A stretch of 64,000 nucleotides of DNA from Rhizobium terrae (GCF_003425685.1 NZ_QJKM01000015.1:1-64000); one strand, 5' to 3'. Positions 17,845 through 26,247 are shown, counted from the stretch's first letter. Notes: generated by a model from the sequence alone, not told the origin. Numbers and translations: made by a program.

Positions 17845-17928
17845 CGTCTAATCCCTCCGCCGGTGCTAACCGGATCAGGTTCCGCGGGTTGGCAAGGCCT
17901 CTCAGCCGCAGAAGCGGCACCCCGTTAG
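17845..17928 (-). ncRNA. TPP (thi-box) riboswitch upstream of thiBPQ
   Basis: Read on the minus strand, the conserved elements occur in order: GGGGTGCC, then GCTGAGA, then AACCTGATCCGGTTAGCACC and GGCGGAGGGATTAGA. These are the thi-box core that binds thiamine pyrophosphate. The aptamer ends about 46 bases before the thiB start codon. With no T-run between aptamer and gene, control is most likely at translation, through the 11-bp hairpin described separately. Confidence 0.95.
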
Positions 17929-17979
17929 AGCATGATCAGATTTAGCGGCGGAGGGTTCGACTGGCAAGAGGAAGCGAAA

Positions 17980-18381
17980 TCAGGCGCCGCTCATGTCCAT
18001 GTAGACGATTTCCCAGACATGACCATCCGGATCCCGGAAGCTCGAACCATACATCGGACCCATTTCCATATTCGGCCTCCATTCGCTGCCGCCGGCGCCG
18101 AGAGCCCTGGCCTTGAAGTCGTCCACTTCTTCGCGGCTGCCGGCCGAAAGCGCGTTCAGCACTTCCTTGGTTGTCCTGGCATCAGCGATATCGACGTCGT
18201 CGTTGATAAAGCTCTTGAACCTCTCGCGGTTGAGCAGCATCACGTAGATCTGGTCGCTGACGGCCATGCAGCTCGTCGTTTCATCCGAAAAGTCGGGATT
18301 CCGGGTGAAGCCGAGCGCCGTATAAAAGCGTGTCGCGACCTCGATATCGGCGACCGGCAGGTTCACAAAGATCATACGCAT
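17980..18381 (-). CDS. VOC-family (glyoxalase/extradiol dioxygenase fold) protein
   Basis: A 133-residue single-domain VOC protein. It starts MRMIFVNLPVADIEVATRFY and ends SSFRDPDGHVWEIVYMDM, the paired beta-alpha-beta motifs of the fold; the Glu of VWEIVY is a typical metal ligand. GAGGAAACGAAC precedes the ATG at 18381, which is preferred over an in-frame ATG eight codons upstream. Proteins of this PhnB/lactoylglutathione-lyase-like branch are mostly uncharacterised and may be metal enzymes or binding proteins. The neighbours do not suggest a substrate. Confidence 0.8.
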   Translation of the reverse strand: MRMIFVNLPVADIEVATRFYTALGFTRNPDFSDETTSCMAVSDQIYVMLLNRERFKSFINDDVDIADARTTKEVLNALSAGSREEVDDFKARALGAGGSEWRPNMEMGPMYGSSFRDPDGHVWEIVYMDMSGA

Positions 18382-18484
18382 GTTCGTTTCCTCTTCCGTC
18401 CTCAAGCTATATGCACGTCATCGTGCATTCCACTCAAGGACGGAGACGACAGCGTGAAACCGACACCGGGGTCCGAAATTTTTG

Positions 18485-18895
18485 TCAGTGGGAATCCTGG
18501 CGAAAGACCCGGAGTTCCCGCGGCACGGCAACCATGCCGCCGAGGCGGCTGGCAATCGCGTAGTCGATGGTCTTTTCGACGACCTCCGGCATGACGGGTT
18601 TGGTCAGCACGCCGAGGGGACCCTTGACGCCGTCTTCCACGTCTTCCGGGTTGGCCGTCATGAAAATGACGGTGACGCCATATTGCTCTGCAAGTTCGCG
18701 CCCGATCTCGGGCCCCGTACGCCCGTCGGAAAGATTGACATCGACAATCGCGATGTCCGCATAAGCGGCGAGCGCAAGGGCGTGTTGGCGGGCAGCCGCG
18801 AACCCGGCGACTTTCAAACCCATGTTTTCAATTGTTTCGGCTACATCGAGGGCAATCAAAAACTCGTCTTCGACGATCAGTACTCTTTGATTCAT
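18485..18895 (-). CDS. Single-domain response regulator (CheY-like receiver)
   Basis: A 136-residue stand-alone receiver domain (first ATG option at 18937 would add 14 residues). The acidic pocket is VEDEF at the N-terminus, the phosphoacceptor Asp is in IAIVDVNLSDG, the Thr is in VIFMTANPED, and the conserved Lys-Pro is in LTKPVMPEVV. There is no output domain. An exact EcfG-type promoter lies upstream, so it probably belongs to the general stress regulon. Its partner kinase is not nearby. The family (FixJ-unrelated, LovR/SdrG-like single receivers) is often involved in phosphorelay damping in alphaproteobacteria; this role is inference. Confidence 0.85.
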   Translation of the reverse strand: MNQRVLIVEDEFLIALDVAETIENMGLKVAGFAAARQHALALAAYADIAIVDVNLSDGRTGPEIGRELAEQYGVTVIFMTANPEDVEDGVKGPLGVLTKPVMPEVVEKTIDYAIASRLGGMVAVPRELRVFRQDSH

Positions 18896-19014
18896 CGCTT
18901 CACTTGCCAGCCAACGACGCATAACATGTGTCGGCATTGGACGTCCCCATATGGTTGATCGGTTCCAAACCGGCGATGAGTCGAAGCGACATCTCGGCCG
19001 TTATTTTTTCACCG

Positions 19015-19040
19015 AACGTTTCGGGGTGCTAATATGTTCC
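19015..19040 (-). promoter_or_regulatory. EcfG-type promoter of the single-domain response regulator
   Basis: On the minus strand GGAAC (19040-19036) is separated by 17 bases from CGTT (19018-19015), the rhizobial general-stress sigma factor consensus. It is about 80 bases upstream of the first possible start codon of the receiver protein. Confidence 0.75.
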
Positions 19041-19097
19041 GCTCCGCGACAAATATTTTTTCCACTAACTAACTGTTATGCTTAATAGATTGTAAAG

Positions 19098-20918
19098 CTA
19101 ACCTTCAAGTTCCTCACGCAGCATTTCAAGCTCCAGCCACTCTTCTTCCATCTTCGTCAGGCTTTCGCGCAGTTTTTCCATCTCGGCCGCAAGTCTGTTG
19201 AAGGCAGCCGGGTCCTTGGTGAAGAGGCCTGGGTCTGCCATCTTCTTTTCGCGGGCGGCAATCTCCGCCTCGGCTTTGGTCATCTCCTTGGGCAGGTTTT
19301 CAAGTGCGAATTTCTGTTTGTAGGAAAGCTTGCCTTTGGCCTTCGGAGCCTCTGCAGTTACTGCGGAAACCTCCGTTTTCGACTTCTCGGCCTTCTCGGC
19401 GCGACGCTTTTCTTCCAATGCGCCCTTCCGCTGGGCCAGCATGTCCGTGTAACCGCCGGCATATTCGATCCAGCGGCCGTCCGGCGCATCCGGATTGGCG
19501 GGAGCGATGGTTGACGTCACAGTGCGATCGAGGAAGTCGCGGTCGTGGCTGACGAGGATGACGGTGCCGCTGTAACCCGCGACGATTTCCTGCAAGAGAT
19601 CCAGCGTTTCGATGTCGAGATCGTTGGTCGGTTCGTCGAGGATCAAAAGGTTCGACGGTTTTGCCATGATGCGGGCAAGCATCAGCCGGGCGCGTTCGCC
19701 GCCGGACAGGTTCTTGATCGGTGTCCTGATTTGTTCCGGCTGAAAGAGAAAGTCCTTCATATAGCCCGCGACATGCCGCTGCTCGCCGTTGACCAGCAGC
19801 GTCTCGCCGCGGCCGTCCGTCAGATAATGGGACAGCGTATCTTCCGGGTTCAGGTCCTCGCGCTTCTGGTCGAGGGTGGCGATTTCCAGATTGGTACCGA
19901 GCTTCACTGTGCCGCTATCCGGCGCGAGCTGCCCGGTCAGCATCTTCAGAAGCGTCGTCTTGCCGGCGCCGTTCGGGCCGACGAGGCCGATGCAATCACC
20001 GCGGTGCACACGGATCGAGAAGGGGGCAACGATCGGCCGGTCGTAGGCCTTGGTGATGTTCTCCGCCTCGATGACGAGCTTTCCGGATTCGCGGCCTTCG
20101 CTAACGGTCGCCTGTACCGTGCCCTGCGGTCCTTTGTGGCCGCGATAGCTGGCGCGCATCGTCTGCAGCTCGCCGAGACGGCGCATGTTGCGCTTGCGGC
20201 GCGCCGTGACGCCATAGCGCAGCCAGTGTTCCTCGCGCTCGATGGCCTTGCCGAGCTTGTGCTGTTCCAGCTCTTCCGCTTCCAGCACCTCGTCGCGCCA
20301 GGCTTCGAAATGCGCAAAACCCTTATCCAGCCGCCGCGATAGGCCTCGATCCAGCCAGACGGTAGCGGTCGAGACCTTTTCGAGGAACCGCCGGTCGTGG
20401 GAGATCAGTACCAGTGCGCTCCTGGTTTTGCGCAACTCGTCTTCCAGCCATTCGATGGTCGGCAGGTCGAGATGGTTGGTGGGCTCGTCGAGCATCAGGA
20501 TATCCGGCTCGGGCGCCATGACGCGGGCGAGGGCAGCGCGCCGGGATTCCCCGCCGGACAGGTTTTTCGGATCCTCTTGACCGGTGAGGCCGAGATGTTC
20601 GAGCAGATAGGTGACGCGATAGGGGTCGTCGCCCGGGCCGAGGCCTGTTTCCGCATAAGCCTGCACGGTCGAATAACCGGTGAAGTCCGGCGCCTGTTCC
20701 AGATACCGGATGGTTGACGCTGGATGGCGGAAAACCTCGCCCGATTGCGGCTCCACCATGCCGGCGGCGATCTTCATCAGCGTCGATTTGCCCGACCCGT
20801 TGCGGCCGACAAGGCAGATGCGGTCGCCGGGCTCCACCTGCAGGCCGGCGCCGGCAAGTAGCGGCGCGCCGCCGAAGCTCAGGAAAATATCGTCCAGTTT
20901 CAGAATGGGAGGTGCCAA
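19098..20918 (-). CDS. uup: ABC-F family ATPase (Uup-like)
   Basis: A 606-residue soluble protein with two ABC ATPase domains and no membrane segments. Domain one has GRNGSGKSTLMK and LSGGESRRAALARVM followed by MLDEPTNHLD; domain two has GPNGAGKTTLLKML, LSGGERARLMLARIM and ILDEPTNDLD. The C-terminal 90 residues are a Lys/Glu-rich coiled coil, as in Uup. ABC-F proteins act on the ribosomal E site to relieve stalled translation, and Uup also affects transposon excision in E. coli. It begins three bases after the thiamine pyrophosphokinase stop, forming a two-gene transcript. Uup rather than EttA or YheS is chosen on the C-terminal coil. Confidence 0.9.
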   Translation of the reverse strand: MAPPILKLDDIFLSFGGAPLLAGAGLQVEPGDRICLVGRNGSGKSTLMKIAAGMVEPQSGEVFRHPASTIRYLEQAPDFTGYSTVQAYAETGLGPGDDPYRVTYLLEHLGLTGQEDPKNLSGGESRRAALARVMAPEPDILMLDEPTNHLDLPTIEWLEDELRKTRSALVLISHDRRFLEKVSTATVWLDRGLSRRLDKGFAHFEAWRDEVLEAEELEQHKLGKAIEREEHWLRYGVTARRKRNMRRLGELQTMRASYRGHKGPQGTVQATVSEGRESGKLVIEAENITKAYDRPIVAPFSIRVHRGDCIGLVGPNGAGKTTLLKMLTGQLAPDSGTVKLGTNLEIATLDQKREDLNPEDTLSHYLTDGRGETLLVNGEQRHVAGYMKDFLFQPEQIRTPIKNLSGGERARLMLARIMAKPSNLLILDEPTNDLDIETLDLLQEIVAGYSGTVILVSHDRDFLDRTVTSTIAPANPDAPDGRWIEYAGGYTDMLAQRKGALEEKRRAEKAEKSKTEVSAVTAEAPKAKGKLSYKQKFALENLPKEMTKAEAEIAAREKKMADPGLFTKDPAAFNRLAAEMEKLRESLTKMEEEWLELEMLREELEG

Positions 20919-20921
20919 ACC

Positions 20922-21578
20922 TCAGGCTCCTGTAAAATCTTGAGGGCGGGCGAGGATCATCGCCCTGCCGCTCTTTAGATGGAATTCCACCGGCCCTTCC
21001 GCAACGTTGGAAACCGTGCGGGACGAGCCGAAGGGAAGCGAGAAATTGTCGAGCGGATAACGCGCGCCGATGATGTCGAGGCCGCCGAGCGCTGAAAAGC
21101 CGATGACGGAAAACAGCGAGCCCTTCGGCAGGTCGAGTTTTCTCGAACCGGAAAGCAGCGGCACAGCCTCCTCGTCGCCGGAGGTCAGCAGGATGTCGAA
21201 GCCATGTTCGGCAAGGCTCACGGCATGGAAGAGGTGTTGCAGCGCGTGGTCGCTGCGCTCGCCGCCGAGGGCGCCGATGAAGATCAGTCGCGTGGCGCCC
21301 CGCTCGATCGCCTCCGCTGTCGCGATCTCGCCGTCGGTCTCGGTCTTGGCCGGTGGGTATGTCCGCCGCTCGACACTTGGAAAGCGCGCCATCAACTCGG
21401 CATCCGAGGAGTCGAAATCGCCGACCCACAGCTCCGGCGTGACCCCGAGTGCCGCCGCATGCCGCATGCCGCTGTCGGCCGCAATGAAGCGGCTGTCGGC
21501 GACCGCGTCGCGCAGTCGGTCAGTGACGGTCAGGTTGCCGCCGAGCAGGATGGTGAAAGCCGAATGGATCATGGGCAT
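20922..21578 (-). CDS. thiN: Thiamine pyrophosphokinase (thiamine diphosphokinase)
   Basis: A 218-residue enzyme converting thiamine plus ATP to thiamine pyrophosphate. The N-terminal catalytic domain shows the family motifs FIAADSGMRHA, WVGDFDSSD and KTETDGEIATAEA, followed by FIGALGGERSDHALQH; the last 70 residues form the small thiamine-binding beta domain (LPFGSSRTVSNVAEG). It lies a few kilobases from the thiBPQ importer, whose imported thiamine this kinase would convert to the riboswitch ligand. No riboswitch precedes this gene. It is divergent from moxR. Confidence 0.92.
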   Translation of the reverse strand: MPMIHSAFTILLGGNLTVTDRLRDAVADSRFIAADSGMRHAAALGVTPELWVGDFDSSDAELMARFPSVERRTYPPAKTETDGEIATAEAIERGATRLIFIGALGGERSDHALQHLFHAVSLAEHGFDILLTSGDEEAVPLLSGSRKLDLPKGSLFSVIGFSALGGLDIIGARYPLDNFSLPFGSSRTVSNVAEGPVEFHLKSGRAMILARPQDFTGA

Positions 21579-21679
21579 TGCCCATAGCGTAAAGCGGGGC
21601 TGGAGGGAAAGTCGCTTGCGCTTGCTTCGCTGATTTCCTGCGCCTAGTTTGCGGCGTGTTTTGCGATCGGGAAGAAGAA

Positions 21680-22519
21680 ATGCAATTTGAGGGTACTGCG
21701 GACTATATTGCCGACAAGGATCTGATGGTGGCGGTCAATGCCGCGATCCGGCTCGAACGTCCGCTCCTGGTCAAGGGCGAACCCGGTACCGGCAAGACGG
21801 AGCTTGCCCGGCAGGTGGCCGTCGCGCTCGGTCTCGATCTCATCGAGTGGAACATCAAGTCCACCACCAAGGCGCAGCAGGGGCTTTACGAATACGATGC
21901 CGTTTCCCGCCTGCGCGACAGCCAGCTCGGCGACGCGCGGGTCCACGACGTCGCGAACTACATCCGCCGCGGCAAGCTCTGGCAGGCTTTTGCATCAGAC
22001 AAGAAGTTGGTGCTCCTGATCGACGAGATCGACAAGGCGGATATAGAATTTCCAAACGATCTCCTGCAGGAACTCGACCGGATGGAGTTCCATGTCTACG
22101 AGACCGGCGAAACGGTGAAGGCCAATATCCGGCCGATCGTCATCATCACCTCCAACAACGAGAAGGAACTGCCGGATGCCTTCCTGCGCCGCTGCTTCTT
22201 CCACTATATCCGCTTTCCGGATGTCGATACGCTCGCCCGGATCGTCGAGGTTCATTATCCTGGCATCAAGCAGACGCTGGTGCGCAATGCCCTGACCCAG
22301 TTCTACGAAATCCGGGAAATGCCTGGGCTGAAGAAGAAGCCGTCCACCTCGGAAGCGCTCGACTGGATTCGCCTGTTGGTCTCCGACGACGTCGATCCGG
22401 TCGATCTCCGTGCCGATGTCAGGAACGCGTTGCCGAAACTGCACGGTGCGCTTCTGAAGAACGAACAGGACGTGCATCTCTTCGAACGCATGGCCTTCAT
22501 GGCGCGGCGGGAACGCTGA
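21680..22519 (+). CDS. MoxR-family AAA+ ATPase
   Basis: A 279-residue AAA+ ATPase. Walker A is GEPGTGKTELARQ at about 32-44, Walker B LLIDEIDKAD at about 116-125, sensor 1 IIITSNNEKELPDAFLRR, then an arginine-finger region. MoxR proteins act as metal-insertion or maturation chaperones together with a von Willebrand factor A protein. Such a VWA protein is indeed present, at 23664, but metA lies between them. The ATG at 21680 follows GGGAAGAAGAA and is preferred over the upstream in-frame start. The client enzyme is unknown; the IorAB-like molybdenum hydroxylase 7 kb away is a tempting but unproven candidate. Confidence 0.88.
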   Translation: MQFEGTADYIADKDLMVAVNAAIRLERPLLVKGEPGTGKTELARQVAVALGLDLIEWNIKSTTKAQQGLYEYDAVSRLRDSQLGDARVHDVANYIRRGKLWQAFASDKKLVLLIDEIDKADIEFPNDLLQELDRMEFHVYETGETVKANIRPIVIITSNNEKELPDAFLRRCFFHYIRFPDVDTLARIVEVHYPGIKQTLVRNALTQFYEIREMPGLKKKPSTSEALDWIRLLVSDDVDPVDLRADVRNALPKLHGALLKNEQDVHLFERMAFMARRER

Positions 22520-22599
22520 ATTGCGCGTGCCCTGCTTGAGCGGAAGGTTTTGCTCCCATTGACGACGGGCGTAGCAAGGCGTATCTGAGGCATCGTGAA

Positions 22600-22654
22600 T
22601 TCGTGGTGATTTGGCCGGCCGGCTTGCAGCCACGTAAAAAAAGTCGCTAAAGGG
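22600..22654 (+). ncRNA. SAM-II riboswitch upstream of metA
   Basis: The element runs from TCGTGGTGATTTGGCCGGCC through GGCTTGCAGCCACGT to AAGTCGCTAAAGG, which is the SAM-II (metA motif) consensus. The pseudoknot partners, GTGGTGATTTGG with the loop and 3' AGTCGCTAAA, are intact. SAM-II binds S-adenosylmethionine and shuts off methionine biosynthesis genes in alphaproteobacteria. The metA ATG is 77 bases downstream. Confidence 0.95.
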
Positions 22655-22679
22655 CCGCGAGAAGATGACTTCCCACGGA

Positions 22680-22717
22680 CCGGTCGCGATTTTTTGGTCG
22701 CCGCCGGTTTTATTTTT
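22680..22717 (+). terminator. Candidate intrinsic terminator between SAM-II aptamer and metA
   Basis: CCGGTCGCGA (22680-22689) pairs with TCGCCGCCGG (22698-22707), with one C-C mismatch and one G-T wobble and an eight-base loop. TTTTATTTTT follows directly. It ends 13 bases before the metA start codon, where it could act as the expression platform of the SAM-II riboswitch or simply attenuate readthrough from moxR. Confidence 0.6.
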
Positions 22718-22730
22718 GTGGGTTTGAGAC

Positions 22731-23651
22731 ATGCCGATCAAGATTCCCGATACGCTCCCCGCATTCAGCACGCTGGTTTCCGAAGGCGTGCGGGTGATGA
22801 CCGAAACCATGGCGGTGAGGCAGGACATTCGTCCGCTGCAGATCGGGCTTCTCAATCTCATGCCGAACAAGATCAAGACCGAGTTGCAGATGGCGCGGCT
22901 CGTCGGTGCTTCGCCGCTGCAGGTGGAGTTTTCGCTGATCCGCGTCGGCAACCACAAGGCCAAGAACACGTCCGAGGAGCATCTGCTCGCCTTCTACGAA
23001 ACCTGGGAAGAGGTGAAGGACCGCAAGTTCGACGGTTTCATCATCACCGGTGCGCCGATCGAGACGCTGCCCTATGAAGAGGTCACCTACTGGGAGGAGA
23101 TGGAGAAGATCTTCGCCTGGACCGAGACCAATGTGCATTCGACGATGAATGTCTGCTGGGGGGCGATGGCGGCCATCTACCATTTCCACGGCGTGCCGAA
23201 ATACGAGTTGAAGGAAAAGGCTTTCGGTGTCTATCGCCACCGCAACCTCGTGCCGTCATCCGTCTATCTCAACGGCTTTTCCGACGATTTCCAGGTGCCG
23301 GTGTCGCGCTGGACCGAGGTGCGCCGTGCCGATATCGAAAAGGTGCCGAGCCTCGAAATTCTGATGGAATCGGACGAGATGGGCATCTGCCTCGTGCACG
23401 AGAAGGCCGGCAAGCGTCTCTATATGTTCAATCACGTGGAATACGACTCGACCTCGCTGGCCGACGAATATTTCCGCGACGTCAATGCGGGCGTGCCGAT
23501 CAAGCTGCCGCACAACTATTTTCCGCATAACGACGATACGCTGACGCCCTTGAACCGCTGGCGCAGTCATGCACATCTTCTGTTCGGCAACTGGATCAAC
23601 GAAATCTATCAGACGACACCATATGATCTGGAGAAGATCGGTACTGAATAA
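22731..23651 (+). CDS. metA: Homoserine O-acyltransferase MetA (acetyl-CoA-type by sequence)
   Basis: This enzyme (306 residues) acylates homoserine, the committed step of methionine synthesis. The class-I glutamine-amidotransferase-like fold is complete: catalytic Cys142 (NVCWGA), His235 and Glu237 (FNHVE), numbered exactly as in E. coli MetA. Residue 111 is Glu (TGAPIETL). In this family Glu111 marks acetyl-CoA use and Gly111 succinyl-CoA use, so despite the common name the product is predicted to be O-acetylhomoserine, as shown for Agrobacterium MetA. A SAM-II riboswitch and a terminator-like hairpin precede it. The ribosome binding site (GGTTTGAG) is weak. A VWA gene follows after 12 bases. 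Confidence 0.95.
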   Translation: MPIKIPDTLPAFSTLVSEGVRVMTETMAVRQDIRPLQIGLLNLMPNKIKTELQMARLVGASPLQVEFSLIRVGNHKAKNTSEEHLLAFYETWEEVKDRKFDGFIITGAPIETLPYEEVTYWEEMEKIFAWTETNVHSTMNVCWGAMAAIYHFHGVPKYELKEKAFGVYRHRNLVPSSVYLNGFSDDFQVPVSRWTEVRRADIEKVPSLEILMESDEMGICLVHEKAGKRLYMFNHVEYDSTSLADEYFRDVNAGVPIKLPHNYFPHNDDTLTPLNRWRSHAHLLFGNWINEIYQTTPYDLEKIGTE

Positions 23652-23663
23652 GTTCGAGACGCG

Positions 23664-24845
23664 ATGTTCATTCCCTTCTTCCTTCACCTGAAAGAAGCCA
23701 GGGTGCCCGTCACTCTGCGGGAGTTTCTTGCTCTTCTTGAGGGGATGGAGAAAGGGATCGCGGATTTCGACGTCGAGGCCTTCTATTTCCTCGCGCGCGC
23801 TGTGCTTGTAAAGGACGAGCGGTATATCGATACGTTCGATCGGGTCTTTTCCTCCTATTTTCGTGGACTCCAATCCGTTTCCGGCGAGCCGGATCCGGAT
23901 GTCGCCCATATTCCCGAGGAATGGCTGCGCAAGCTCGTCGAAAAGCATCTGACCGACGAGGAGAAACGGCTTGTCGCGTCGCTCGGCGGTTTCGAGAAGC
24001 TGATGGAGACGCTGAAGAAGCGGTTGGAAGAACAGAAGGGTCGGCATCAGGGCGGTTCGAAATGGATCGGCACCGGCGGCACCTCGCCCTTCGGCGCCTA
24101 TGGCTACAATCCCGAAGGCGTCAGGATCAGCCAGGACCAGTCGCGCCACCGCCGCGCCGTGAAGGTCTGGGACAAGCGGGAATTCCGGGATTTCGACGAC
24201 AGGGTCGAGCTTGGCACCCGCAACATCAAGATCGCCCTGAAAAGGCTGCGCCGCTGGGTACGGGAAGGGGCGGTCGATGAGCTTGACCTTCCCGGCACGA
24301 TCCGCTCCACCGCCGAGCACGGTTATCTCGATGTCCAGACCAGGCCCGAGCGGCGCAATGCCGTAAAACTCCTGATGTTCTTCGATGTCGGCGGTTCGAT
24401 GGACGATCATATCCGCGTGGTCGAGGAACTGTTTTCCGCCGCGCGGGCCGAATTCAAGCATATGGAGCATTTCTACTTCCACAATTGCCTCTATGAAGGC
24501 GTCTGGAAGGAAAACCCCCGCCCTTCCGGCCGGGTTGCGACGCTCGACCTCATCCGCGGCTATGGCGCCGATTACGAGATCATCTTCGTCGGCGACGCTT
24601 CCATGAGCCCTTACGAGATCACGCATCCCGGAGGCTCGGTCGAGCATTGGAATCAGGAGCCGGGTCAGGCCTGGATCAGCCGCGTCACGGACCATTTTCG
24701 TCGCTGCGTCTGGCTGAACCCCGTGCCGGAAGATCATTGGGGTCATACCATGTCGATCGGCCTGGTGCGGCAGCTGGTGAACGATCGGATGTTTCCGCTG
24801 ACGCTCGGGGGGCTTGAGCAGGCGACACGCGCGCTGACCCGCTGA
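23664..24845 (+). CDS. VWA-domain (CoxE-like) protein, probable MoxR partner
   Basis: A 393-residue soluble protein of the MoxR-associated VWA group. The N-terminal half is helical and charged (EEWLRKLVEKHLTDEEKRL); the VWA domain starts near residue 230 at KLLMFFDVGGSMDDH. The metal-ion-dependent adhesion site is thus D-V-G-G-S rather than the canonical D-x-S-x-S, a feature I recall for this subfamily; it may weaken metal binding. Such proteins work with MoxR ATPases to mature or insert cofactors into enzymes. It starts 12 bases after metA, so the SAM-responsive transcript may read into it. The client is unknown. Confidence 0.85.
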   Translation: MFIPFFLHLKEARVPVTLREFLALLEGMEKGIADFDVEAFYFLARAVLVKDERYIDTFDRVFSSYFRGLQSVSGEPDPDVAHIPEEWLRKLVEKHLTDEEKRLVASLGGFEKLMETLKKRLEEQKGRHQGGSKWIGTGGTSPFGAYGYNPEGVRISQDQSRHRRAVKVWDKREFRDFDDRVELGTRNIKIALKRLRRWVREGAVDELDLPGTIRSTAEHGYLDVQTRPERRNAVKLLMFFDVGGSMDDHIRVVEELFSAARAEFKHMEHFYFHNCLYEGVWKENPRPSGRVATLDLIRGYGADYEIIFVGDASMSPYEITHPGGSVEHWNQEPGQAWISRVTDHFRRCVWLNPVPEDHWGHTMSIGLVRQLVNDRMFPLTLGGLEQATRALTR

Positions 24846-24961
24846 CCCGCTGCCTGGTTGGCTCGCCGCTTGCGGTCGCCGGATTTTTCTTTGCCGGAAC
24901 ATTGCGGCTTGCCGGCAAATCGCGCAGTTTGCCGCCGACCCATTCAGGCGGAGGAGATATT

Positions 24962-25984
24962 ATGGTGGACCAGGATTTCGAGGTTTTTGGCACGACGGCA
25001 AATGGCGAGCCGGTTTATCGCGTGAAGCTTGCCGGCGGCGGGTTGAGGGCGAATATCATCACCTGGGGCGCGATCATCCAGGATCTCCGGCTGGAAGGTC
25101 ATCAACCGCCGCTCGTGCTCGGCTTCGAGACGTTCGATCCCTATCCCGTTCATTCCCCCTATTTCGGGGCGACGCCCGGTCGCTGCGCCAACCGGATCGG
25201 CGCCGGCCGTTTTAAGCTCGATGGCAAGCAATATCAGCTCGAACTGAACGAGAGAGGTGTCACGCATCTGCATGGCGGCAGCGACGGCCTTGGCCGCAGC
25301 AACTGGACGATCGTCGATCATGCGGCCGACAAGGTCGTGCTCAGGATCACCGACCCGGACGGCCGCGCCGGTTATCCCGGCAATTGCACGGTGACTGCCA
25401 CCTACCATCTCAAGGGCGATGGCGTGCTTTCGGTCGTTTACGAAACCACGACCGACCGGCCGACGCCCGCCAACATCTGCCAGCATTCCTATTTCAACCT
25501 CGATGGACGGGAGGATGCGCTGGATCACGACATCATGATCGCCGCCGATCACGTTCTCGCCCTCGACGACAGGCAGGTGCCGACCGGCGAACTGATGGCG
25601 GTGGACGGAACGCCCTTCGATCTGCGGGACATGGGACCGATGAAGAGGTTCGATGGAGATGTCCAGGTCCTGTTCGACCACAATTTCTGCCTGTCGAGAG
25701 AACGGACAGGCAAGCGTTCCGTGGCGCTCGCGCGCAGCATCTATTCGGGCGTTTCCATGGAGGTCCGCACGACCGAGCCGGGGGTTCAGCTTTATGCCGC
25801 CTTCAAACTCCAGCAAATTCCGGTGCCCGGCCTCGACGGCCGCCAATACGGTCCCTTCGCGGGCTTCTGCCTGGAAACGCAGGTCTGGCCGGACGCGGTC
25901 AATCATCCGGACTTTCCGAATGCCGTCCTGCGTCCCGGAGAAGTGCTTCGGCAGGAGACGGACTATGTCTTTTCAAGGCAGTGA
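24962..25984 (+). CDS. galM: Aldose 1-epimerase (galactose mutarotase)
   Basis: A 340-residue mutarotase that interconverts alpha and beta anomers of aldoses. The family motifs are present: NRIGAGRFKLDGKQYQL, the catalytic His region HLHGGSDGLGRSNW, CQHSYFNLDGR with its His, and the C-terminal catalytic Glu in FCLETQVWPDAVNHPDFP. GGCGGAGGAGATATT precedes the ATG at 24962, clearly better than the upstream alternative. It is separated from the VWA gene by 116 bases. The true substrate could be glucose, galactose, arabinose or xylose; context does not tell. Confidence 0.92.
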   Translation: MVDQDFEVFGTTANGEPVYRVKLAGGGLRANIITWGAIIQDLRLEGHQPPLVLGFETFDPYPVHSPYFGATPGRCANRIGAGRFKLDGKQYQLELNERGVTHLHGGSDGLGRSNWTIVDHAADKVVLRITDPDGRAGYPGNCTVTATYHLKGDGVLSVVYETTTDRPTPANICQHSYFNLDGREDALDHDIMIAADHVLALDDRQVPTGELMAVDGTPFDLRDMGPMKRFDGDVQVLFDHNFCLSRERTGKRSVALARSIYSGVSMEVRTTEPGVQLYAAFKLQQIPVPGLDGRQYGPFAGFCLETQVWPDAVNHPDFPNAVLRPGEVLRQETDYVFSRQ

Positions 25985-26083
25985 CGGCTCCGGCCCAATA
26001 GATCCTGTCATATAGGACCGGTTGCTTGCGCGCTGATGTAAAATGGGTAAGGCATCGTTTTCATTTGAAATTCTCCTGGCTCC

Positions 26084-26114
26084 CGGGTGACGAAATCCAA
26101 GCTTTCGTCGCCCG
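26084..26114 (+). terminator. Hairpin downstream of the aldose epimerase gene
   Basis: CGGGTGACGAAA (26084-26095) pairs with TTTCGTCGCCCG (26103-26114) over 12 positions with one G-T wobble and a seven-base loop. A short CTTTA follows. It lies in the 263-base gap before the chemoreceptor gene and probably ends the upstream transcript, although the T-run is poor. Nothing else was recognised in the gap. Confidence 0.45.
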
Positions 26115-26247
26115 CTTTACATCGTGAAATCCCGTTCAATTTGTCATTAGTTAAATTTCAACCGATTTCGTCGTAGTTTTCTTCAGTATCGGCAGCGCTG
26201 CCATTTTTGGTTGCTTTCTGTTGTGCCGAACACCACTTGAGGGATAT

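Noticed and set aside
18961-18988. A second GGAAC motif upstream of the single-domain response regulator
   Set aside because: The spacing to the nearest CGT(T/C) is 18 bases and the second element is CGTC; the exact site 75 bases further upstream is better.
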